In this document: one piece after another, positions 55,850 to 64,000 of the stretch
How the letters are laid out: every line of letters begins with the position of its first letter
Position numbering within the stretch: the stretch's first letter is position 1
NCBI GenBank assembly: GCA_949126835.1
Contig: OX421509.1
Location: forward strand, 6,994,411 to 7,058,410
Direction of reading: 5' to 3'
From: Anisus vortex
Lineage: Eukaryota > Mollusca > Gastropoda > Planorbidae
Length of the DNA stretch: 64,000 nucleotides
Position numbers and translations under genes: made by a program
Notes under the pieces: model-generated
The model's input: the letters and a program-made list of their open reading frames with translations, nothing else
Databases searched by the model: none
Told to the model about the DNA's origin: nothing

Positions 55850-56290
55850 CTCCACGCTTGCATTATGACATTTACTGATGGCAGTGCCAGAAGTGATGTT
55901 TAGAAGTGTGCTGTGTTGTGCTGTATATAAGGGCGGGTACCCGAAGATAATAGTTTTCCGGGCGTTGTGGTGCAATCTGCAGCTACGATACAGATGTGGA
56001 GGCCATCAGACATACCATCAAGGTAATCGGGAAAAGGTTTGTAGATGGTTCAGAAGTGATAGGCAATATAGCCGTCGCCAATGATGCGCTTTCAATGCAG
56101 CAAGTCATCCATAGCCTCAGGACCTGGTCGGAGCGACTCTCTCGTAAGCTATCGACTTTTTCAGATTTAATCTCTAGGTACCAAGTGAAGGTCACCCTCT
56201 AGTGGATACCAGGTCATAAGAAAGCTCTTAGAGTGGACAGGAACAGGAAAACGTTTGTGCCGAACTTTTACGGGGATGTATTAGTGGTGC
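55850..56290 (+). pseudogene. RNase H fragment of a LINE
   Basis: MTFTDGSARSD is an RNase H active-site start, then ALSMQQVIHSLRTWSERLSR, and KVTL-stop-WIPGHKKA is the final motif. Order and spacing fit the RNase H domain of I-like or similar non-LTR elements. Several stops and frame changes. Confidence 0.65.
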
Positions 56291-56792
56291 GTGATACATT
56301 AGAGCTAGTTCTCCGAGCCCAAAAAGATTACGTTCGCCCGCATTCTAAAAAAAAATGGTGAGGTTCAAGTCGGGTTTACTCACCAAAAAGTAATAATATG
56401 ACTTAAAGCGCGTTGGCTTTCTGCTTCTCGGGACGTATACATGTAGTGATCCCAAACTTGGTGAGATGAACTTCGCAAAAAAAAAATAATACCCACAGAA
56501 TAGAAAAGAAATAAGAAAAGAAATAACTTTTTTTAAACGAAATTATGTTTGTCGAAGATATAACCTTAGGGCCTGGGGTTTCAACAGCTGAGAGGAACAA
56601 AATAGAAACGAATACAGTGTTCCTAAAACGTATCATAGAGACAGTGTTTTGTAATTGACACATTGACACAGTAACTTAAAAAACTTTTTTATCTCTTAAA
56701 AATATCTATACTGGCGATTATCTCTTCTTTCAAACTTAAAAGAAGAAAATGCCGTCCTATAAGCGTTGATTCTATAAATACTTTCCGATACT

Positions 56793-56798
56793 ATTGAC

Positions 56799-56839
<41 letters not shown>

Positions 56840-56846
56840 TATAGAT
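56793..56846. repeat. (GATA)n microsatellite
   Basis: TAGATAGA repeats over about 50 bp, 45 bp before the CTL-D exon acceptor. Confidence 0.95.
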
Positions 56847-56892
56847 GGATAGATAGATAGGCATAGACCACCTTGTCAATATTTTTTTTCAG

Positions 56893-57057
56893 GAAACTGT
56901 ATAGTAACCAACGCATGCAGCAGCACAAGTAAAGATATTTATTTTTCCTGTAACACAAAAGCTGGCTTTACACTTTTAACCAGTGGCTCGATCACAGCAT
57001 GTGTGTGGGTCTCTAGCAACCTGGTCGATTACATTACTGTCAGGGATGACTGCAAAG
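56893..57057 (+). CDS. CTL-D exon: start of a lectin domain
   Basis: A 165-nt phase 1-1 exon follows ATATTTTTTTTCAG and ends G|GTAAAT. It reads NCIVTNACSSTSKDIYFSC, SITACVWVSSNLVDYITV and RDDCK. All four family cysteines are present, plus a fifth in NACSS. No PAN-like, signal or later lectin exons of this gene were found nearby, so it is either one of two duplicated exons of a gene that continues past 64000, or a stranded remnant. The frame is clean. Confidence 0.82.
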
Positions 57058-57662
57058 GTAAATAACTAGACCCATTCGAGAGCATATATCAAAGCGTGAG
57101 CCATCAAGGGAACTGCGCCCTTCATCACAGTCACTCCTTAAAACTCCCAGTGTACCTTGGAGTACCTTGGAGTGCGCTCATTTGAATCTGTGGCACCTTC
57201 TTTATGTAGCAGCTTGCCTCAGACACTGAGAGAATATGAGACAACAGAGTCTTTTAAAATAATAATAAATAGGCCTACATTTCTCTTTGGCTAGTGGCTG
57301 TGTGCCATACATACCAATACAAATGCTACACTGCAATTCACACCAATAGCGCACTGAGCATGCTATATTTAAAAACATGGATAGAAGCGCTAAAACAAAT
57401 TACTAATATTATAATTATCATATTTTATATCTAACTAGTCATATTATATTTATTAAATTATTATAAATGCGTCTTAATGGTTACAACTGTGTGATGTATA
57501 CAAGCTCCATTCGTTTCATCGACATGTTTGTTATGAAAAGAGGCAAGCTTTCTTCGCCAGTTTTATTTTCAGGGAGTTCGGTTAATATTCTGATATATTC
57601 CTTATTAAATAAAGCTATATTTCCTCTGTATTCAAATCAGAATTGAATCAGCAAGACTCCGT

Positions 57663-58003
57663 TTATATGTGGCTCTATTGATGGCTGCATCTGGCTCGCA
57701 GACAAATGTTCGATTATTTATAAAAATGTTTCTTTAGACCCCTTTTGATCGACTTATTAATTGCATATCAATATTGCATTCTACAAATCAGCTAAAGTCT
57801 ACTGCAGTTCAGCATCAGAAGTGGTAAAGGAGATAAACTCCGCTGACCTTCAAGAAAGAAAAATAGCAACCCTGCATTCATTGTAATTAAAGGGATATTT
57901 ACTTGAATTCTTAGTTTTAAACATAATGTATGGCTCTCACATAATAACTTTTCAAAATATGTGGTGTCCTTGGCTCTCTCATACAAAAAGGTTCCCGACC
58001 CTG
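57663..58003. mobile_element. hAT-type MITE copy lacking its left end
   Basis: GGCTGCATCTGGCTCGCAGA, TATGGCTCTCACATAATAAC and the right terminus GGTTCCCGACCCTG match the element at 28286-28637. The left terminus is missing. An interspersed-repeat fragment (AGCGCACTGAGCATGCT) lies at 57347-57395. Confidence 0.8.
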
Positions 58004-58015
58004 GTCTAGACGATA

Positions 58016-59150
58016 TAGATCATAGGTTCTGAAACTATCTCGGCTAACCGCCCACTTTTACTATTTTTATCCGCTCACCGCCCCGCACCCTCAACTTTTT
58101 TTAAACGCCCACTCCCCCCACCCCCAACCCTCTGGAACTTAAGTGGTCGATATAGTTTCCGCAATTTTTTTGTTTACGCCGACAACAAAATGGTATGAGC
58201 ATAAAATCCACTTTCCACAAAAGGGGTTGGTTGATAAGAATGCAAAATAAAATTGTTGTCAAAACTCACAGACCTAGAGAAAATGATTTATTTTCTCCCA
58301 AAGAATCATTGCATTTGCTTTTCAAAAACTCGAGCACCGAATCCGAGTCTCCTACACTTTATTTAAACGGTCATATTTTGCTAACCAACGCACCTCTGTG
58401 TGCAGTAGCCATCGCTTGTAGTCCTCGTCAATGAACAATGAACAATATTTATTTTGCCACATAGTACAAACAATAAGTACAATAAGATATGAATAGAAAA
58501 TTATAAAATTGGCAAACAATAAAAAATTATATCGAGACAATAATAGTAATACATATATTAATAGTAAGAATAATAAATTAATTAACTGCTGTAATATTGT
58601 AGTGAGCGATACAGAAAACCACCAAGACTTTTAGTACGGTAACTAAAATTTAAAAGTTGTCACAAAATAGCCAGCCAATACACCTGGAACAGACTTTTTT
58701 TTTAAAATTACAATATCAATCTACCATCGCCACTGGAGGAATTTCTTTTACACTAAAAAGTCTTCTAGTACAAGTAGTCTAATAACCATAGTGTTGAATT
58801 CATATAAAGAAATAATAATTAGTCAGTAATATTTGTTATATTACAAAACAGAATTTGTTTGGCATCAATATTGAATCAAATGTGGAAACATTTTTTTAAT
58901 TCAAGGGAGATAATTGACCCGTTTCACTAAAGCTAATATTTTTAGTGTTTTTTTTTCCTTTCTTTTATGAACAAAAACGGCTTTTAATTTATAACTTAGA
59001 AATGATCAAACTGTAATAAATATTTAAAAAAATATATAAATATTTAAAAAAATATATAAATATTATGACTAAAAAAAATTAGGTATATTTTAAAACATTA
59101 CATTAACTACCCAGTTTGTATAATTAATTCATAACCATTGCGCTCGACGT
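58016..59150 (-). repeat. hAT-family repeat, reverse copy
   Basis: Reversed, it contains GGGGCGGTGAGCGGATAAAA (compare 32980) and TACAAACTGGGTAGTTAATG (compare 32440 and 48220). The left end ATAGATCATAGGTTCTGAAA resembles 31695. It is a worn copy of the family represented inside 29753-33441. No gene. Confidence 0.6.
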
Positions 59151-59164
59151 TAAATCAGTAACAA

Positions 59165-60826
59165 TACGTTCGTTGAAGTGGGAACCTGCTAAACTCGGAG
59201 GTTCCGAGTAGGAATAAGTATAAATAGTTATCCGTGTTCTGACACTGTGTATTTTAAAACTGTTGGTTTTATCGATGCGTCATTAGCAACCCTGCAATTA
59301 TATTTTTGTTAGATTTGTTAAAATTATAAATAATGAAAAATACTATGTACATTGCTCTTTTAAATTAAAAAATGCCATTTTAAATAAAATTATGTTTCCA
59401 TATAGAGTAAAAAAAATATATTTGCATTATAAGCACTGATCTATATATTATTGTGAAATATAACCTCTTCGGCTTATACTGTTTAAGATAAAATCACTCA
59501 TCTATATGAGTTGAAAAGCCGTAACTAAGTGGACGTCCATTAATTACAGCAACAAAATAAAGGAGGGGGGGGGGGGGCTGAAAAAGTTTGACAATTTTTG
59601 AGGTTAGGTCAAGAAAAGTTGACGTCAACAATGTTAATTTTTTTTCATAAATAATGATACAAATTTATTACAAAATTCTACATGTTATATTTGTGGAATT
59701 ACTTGCTGGATGGAATTCACAAGATAATCAATCGCTGCAAGACCTCCAAATTAGTCATGTATGTAGGAAATTGTATCCTTACTTTCGCATTTTGTTAAAG
59801 GTCACAGGGATATGTTTGATCATTTTAAAGAAAAAAGCAAAGGAAAAATTGTCGGTAGAAGTATGCATATCAGTGATGATGAAGATGATGCTTAAGAGTA
59901 CCTTGAGCCAAGAGACAAGTTCAGAATCAAAATATTTATACCCGTGATGGATGCATTAGAGTTAGAGTCAAATCTGGCATAGAGGCCCTCAGTACACAAT
60001 GGTGCTGCAAAAAGTTTTAATTCTTAACAAAATTAAAAGCTACAGAAGAATAGATTTGTGAAGGAGTTAGTGCTTTATGCCAAACATACCCTATTATCAA
60101 TATGTTAGAAATAGTCAATCCTATATGGTTCAGAGGAACATGATATTCTTACACATCTGGATCTGTATAGGGTAATATTTAACGATGGTGCCCAATCAGC
60201 ATTCCCTAAAATAAAAGCAATTTTGTGATTGTTTCTAGTAGGATGGTTGCAAATTGCTCCAGAGAAAGCTTTTTTTTCTTAGGTAGGAGAGCTGGGGGAC
60301 AGGAAAGAGAACTACCGTATGTATAATGTGTGTGTATGAGTTGGGGAGGGGGGGGTAATGCAAGAAGGAATAGTGAACATTTAGGCCTATGGTTAAAATA
60401 GAACTCTAATAATTAGCCTAAATTATTTACAAGTGGTGCACAATTTCCCCCTAAACTATTGAACAATTAACATTGTACCAAAAGCTCTATTGTGAAACGT
60501 AAAATTAGAAAATATTAAATATTTCTATGAAAAGAATAATTGTAAACAAAAAGAAAAGAATTATTGTTAAAATCCTAGGATTGGAAAAAAATGTGGGAGG
60601 GTCGCCTAAAAATTGTTGACTTAATTAATGGACATCCCCTAAGTAACAGTAACTCTTCTATATTTTATGTTAATTTTCAACGTCGTCAAGAAAGATGTAA
60701 TTAACGCACATAATACATATTATATCGATAAGTGACACAATATTATGCAAAAAAAGCACCAATTCCTAAATGGGAAAACTTCCTACTCGGAATTTCCGAG
60801 TTTCCCAGTTTCCCACTTAAACGAAT
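59165..60826. mobile_element. Element with about 45-bp inverted repeats
   Basis: The left end GTTCGTTGAAGTGGGAACCT...ACTCGGAGGTTCCGAGTAGG and the right end CCTACTCGGAATTTCCGAGT...CCCACTTAAACGAATG are complementary over about 45 bp with some mismatches. A second inverted-repeat element is nested inside. No transposase of its own was seen. Confidence 0.65.
59531..60640. mobile_element. Nested decayed element with hAT-like fragments
   Basis: GGACGTCCATTAATTA and TTAATTAATGGACATCC are inverted repeats, with ctaagt on both outer sides. Frames inside (LQDLQISHVCRKLYPYFRIL, VKELVLYAKHTLLSI) loosely resemble hAT transposase, but many stops are present. Confidence 0.5.
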
Positions 60827-60954
60827 GTACCATAAATAGTCCATGAAACCAAAATTATTCTTAGGTTATCTCATTTAAACTGAGATCAAGATATCATACT
60901 ATCAGAAGATGTTTGGGTGACAAGGATCGGTCGGCGGCATGGACAGTACCCACG

Positions 60955-61060
60955 ACTAGAGATGGGTGAAACGGTTCACCATACTGGTCGCCGCTCAATT
61001 GAGCGCTCACTTAAAAGATCCGGATCCGTTCAACGGATCCACGGATCACACAGTAAATTA
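60955..61060. repeat. Palindrome-rich interspersed sequence
   Basis: AGATGGGTGAAACGGTTCACC, CTCAATTGAGCGCTCA and GATCCGGATCCGTT are palindromic. Similar GATCCGGATCC words occur at 63327-63400. Probably a small mobile element. 61061-61495 has nothing else. Confidence 0.4.
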
Positions 61061-61615
61061 CCCCCCCCACCCTATTCCCATTTTTCTTACGTGTTGGCTC
61101 TCAAGGGGAGAGAAAAAAAATTGGATCCCTTGTTGTTATGCCGATTTTTTTTTCTTTGTTACTTAAAACACACATTTAAAGATAAAAAAGGAATAATTAA
61201 TTATTATTCTCAATTGTCTAGTTGTAGGCTATTAAAGTAAAAATTATAATTAAACTTTTGTTTTTAATGCGATAATTCCTTTCTTTTTTCACCTAATAAT
61301 TAAAATTAAAAGGGTAAATGTAAAATACTGTAATCATATTGGCTAATTAGAATGCAAAAATTGTATCATCAACATTATTTACAACTATTGGCTATGCCCG
61401 TCAAAATGACGGAGAAACGAATGATTACAATGTGTTTTGTTAAAAGAGAGTGTGTAACTTAAAAAAAACAAAAAAAAACAGGGGGCGTGAATTGGGAAAT
61501 TGAATTGAATTGAATTGTTGAATTTCCGGCTCATCAACATCGAAGGTTATATAGAGCCTTTTTGATAACGTTGTTGTCATTTTTCTCTTGTATCCATTTT
61601 ATTGTTCTTATATCT

Positions 61616-62452
61616 TTAGATTCTGTTGTACAGTTGTATGTCTTTAATATAGTTTATTATATGTTTTGGTTTAATTTTGCTGAAAAGTTCATGAAGAGTT
61701 CTACAGTAATAGAATTTACGTCGAAGGTCATCAAATGTATTACATTCCAACAAAATGTGAGACACTGTTAAGTTGGCATTGCAGAAAGCACACATTGGGG
61801 CCATTTCTCGTTTTAAGATAAACGAATGTGTTAGTTTCGTATGTCCTGTATGTAGTCTGCAGAGAATAACTGCGTCCTTTCGAACAAGTTGGCCTGTATC
61901 ATGCCAGGTTTTTGAATTTTCCAAATACTGCAGTTTATTGCATTCGGTTTTCAAGAAGTTAGTCCATGTTTGTCTTTCATGTTTAATTATTAAAGGTTTC
62001 AAATCTCGATATGGTATTGGGATAATACTCTCTGATAAAAACAGGGCGGCTTTAGCCTCTCTGTCAGCTTTTTCATTTCCATCTATCCCTGCATGACCAG
62101 GAACCCAACAGAAAACGACACGTTTGCCTCTTTCATATATTGATTGGTATTTTGTCAAAATGTCCAAGGCAGATATATTCCTGGTATTACAGTTTCCCAT
62201 AGCAGTTAGAGAAGATAACGAATCGGATAAAATAACAAATTTTTGGTTTTCTGATTCCTCTGCAATGTCCAATGCCAGGCATATTGCTAAAGCCTCTGCA
62301 GTATTTATTGAGATACTGGAATTATATTTTCTTTTTTTACTTTTATTTGAGGTAAGAGCAACCGAAGATGTCGCTGTATCATTTTTCGATTCGTCTGTGT
62401 ATATTTGTACATAATTTGGGTATTTTTGTAGCACTTCTTGGAACATATCCAA
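61616..62452 (-). pseudogene. LINE RNase H and C-terminal zinc region
   Basis: 278 codons on minus. RNase H residues are visible in order: Asp in YTDESKND, Glu in NTAEALAICLAL, Asp in ILSDSLSSL and Asp in GNEKADREA, with WVPGHAGIDG before the last. The C-terminal CAFCNANLTVSHILLEC is the C..C...H....C motif typical of such ORF2 proteins. A stop or small shift near 62455-62470 separates it from the upstream reverse-transcriptase piece. Confidence 0.85.
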
Positions 62453-62470
62453 GCAATGATCCTTTTTCTT

Positions 62471-63076
62471 TCAATGGTTTAATTCTAAGTTTATAGACGG
62501 GATTTCAAAAAGCCATGGTGGAGTTTTTGGTATATAATATCTTTTTATAAATCTAAATTCAATTTTAGTTTCGATCATTTCTTTTTCAATTCTAAGCCCA
62601 AAAGTTGGTATATATTTTGAGTTTTCAATAAAGCTGTTTTTTTCTTGTGGGTGATAAACACATAAATACGCTGGATTATTCGGTAAGGATTTCAGTTTTA
62701 GTGCATATTGTAATGATAGCTTGAGTCTTCTATTTTGTAGTGGTGATTCATTTGCTTCTATTTGCAAACTGGTACATGGAGTAGTTCTAAATGCTCCTAG
62801 ACATAGACGTAGACATTGATTTTGTACAGGATCAAGCATTTTTAGATATGATGTTCTTGCTGATCCGTATACTAAACATCCATAATCTAATTTTGATCGA
62901 ATGTGTGATCTATATATTTTCAGTATACTTTTTTTCTCTCCTCCCCAATCTGTATTTGCTAAAGTTTTCAGTAGAGTTGTGGAATTTTGACACTTGGATT
63001 TTAGTTCCTTTATGTGAATTGGGAAAACCTGATAAGATATCGCGTTCAACATAGTAAATGAACGGTGTGAAAGCAT
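62471..63076 (-). pseudogene. LINE reverse-transcriptase C-terminal part
   Basis: 201 codons on minus with SHIRSKLDYGCLVYGSAR, LDPVQNQCLRLCLGAFRTT and LPNNPAYLCVYH, the thumb and connection region seen in I/Jockey-type elements, directly before RNase H. The catalytic core is missing because of 5' truncation. Confidence 0.82.
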
Positions 63077-63463
63077 TTCAAAGGGACATTATTCTGAAAA
63101 ATGGCGCTCAGTAGAACCTGTACATACGGTGATTAGTAATATGCCTACGTTTATTAAAAAGTAATTGACGAATTAAGCAATATGGTTTATGTAAACAAAC
63201 ATAATAGAAACAAACTCACGGTAATTATATAGGTCTATATTGATTGATGATTGGTAGCAAATAAGCGATCACTCGCATTCGTCACAAACGCAAGAGAGCT
63301 TACGTGAGAGAGGCGGGGTCTCTGAGATCCGGATCCAAAGTGATCTGTGGAAACCTAGGCGAGATAATGTTATTCTGATCTGACCCGGATCAGACCCGGA
63401 TCCTAAGGGAACTATAGAAACCAGCATATCATACATCAGCATATGTCGGTATTGTGGCATTAT

Positions 63464-63464
63464 C

Positions 63465-63518
<54 letters not shown>
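63464..63518. repeat. (TA)n microsatellite
   Basis: About 55 bp of pure TA, 120 bp before the CTL-E exon. Confidence 0.97.
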
Positions 63519-63523
<5 letters not shown>

Positions 63524-63640
63524 CATATTTTTCAAGTCCTTTGATTGATGGGTGTATATTGATAATAAAATGATAGCATGTGGATATAAAAAAAGAAGAT
63601 ACATACAAAGATAAAATAGATACATAGATATGTGTTTCAG

Positions 63641-63805
63641 GAAACTGTGCTGTAGTTTACCCAAGTCCAATGGCCAGTAAAGAATTGTACCTTTCTTGTA
63701 ATACACACGAAGGATTCCGACGCCTAACAAGCTATTGGATCACATCTTGCGTTTGGGTATCTAGCCAGCCAGCTAATTACACTACTGCAAGAGATAATTG
63801 CAAAG
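63641..63805 (+). CDS. CTL-E exon: start of a lectin domain
   Basis: A 165-nt phase 1-1 exon follows TATGTGTTTCAG and ends G|GTATGT. It reads NCAVVYPSPMASKELYLSC, GFRRLTSYWITSCVWVSS and NYTTARDNCK, with the four family cysteines and an NYT sequon. It is nearest to CTL-D in ending. Later lectin exons would lie beyond 64000. 63806-64000 is intron with no feature. Confidence 0.85.
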
Positions 63806-64000
63806 GTATGTCCATCTCAATGTTTATATTTGTTATCAAATAATACAACTCCAGCTTTATGTGGACAGACAGAAGCTCAAGACTGAAATTACTACTGACT
63901 TAAAAATGTCACTATTTTGGAATATGTCCGTGTGCTGAACACGAATATAGTCATGAAATATTTCTTAGTTTTTGTCGATATTTCATAATATAGTTAATGT

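Larger units (their letters stand above)
61500..63090 (-). mobile_element. 5'-truncated LINE with RNase H, minus
   Basis: The element begins inside its reverse-transcriptase C-terminus near 63090 and ends on minus in a CAATT-repeat tail at about 61500-61520. Both coding pieces are long and clean, so the copy is fairly young. An RNase H domain after reverse transcriptase points to an I-like clade. Confidence 0.8.

Overview
The window is intron-rich, AT-rich eukaryotic nuclear DNA. It has GT-AG exons of a secreted C-type lectin family, tRNA-derived SINEs, many non-LTR retrotransposon 3' ends, hAT and PIF/Harbinger elements, and long tandem repeats. Small exons with uniform phase-1 boundaries, the lectin architecture and the repeat mix suggest a lophotrochozoan, most likely a gastropod mollusc. 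That placement is inference.

The only host genes I can support are plus-strand members of one tandem C-type lectin family. CTL-A has a PAN/Apple-like exon (3116-3289), three C-type lectin domain exons (5007-5171, 7318-7497, 10899-11029) and a weak candidate signal exon (440-488). CTL-B is complete: TATA box at 24771, signal-peptide exon 24890-24950, PAN-like exon 27425-27601 and lectin exons 29344-29508, 44209-44388 and 49555-49676, predicting 234 residues. CTL-C is a relic: its last exon (51794-52627) is split by a SINE and blown up into a 28-copy minisatellite. CTL-D (56893-57057) and CTL-E (63641-63805) are represented only by the exon that opens the lectin domain.

Most remaining DNA is mobile. 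In CTL-A there are a decayed hAT (7573-9718) and a fold-back element. Between CTL-A and CTL-B lie a PIF/Harbinger element whose two antiparallel genes interleave their exons (12002-15174), an abutting derivative (15178-15580), a nearly intact hAT (16074-21317) and a 37-bp-unit VNTR (22660-24497) ending about 270 bp before the CTL-B TATA box. The 14.7-kb CTL-B intron holds a full-length LINE (29585-36537) split by a hAT (29753-33441) that itself carries an antisense LINE, then a young Ty3/Gypsy element (36899-44047) with identical 599-bp LTRs and one 1604-codon ORF.

The Gypsy element places integrase before reverse transcriptase, the reverse of most Ty3/Gypsy elements. Further right are a 3.1-kb inverted-repeat element with subterminal repeats (45101-48205), minisatellites at 52061-52620 and 53170-53700, nested inverted-repeat elements (59165-60826) and the 3' half of an RNase-H-bearing LINE on the minus strand (61500-63090). 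Positions were read by eye; no alignment or database search was run.
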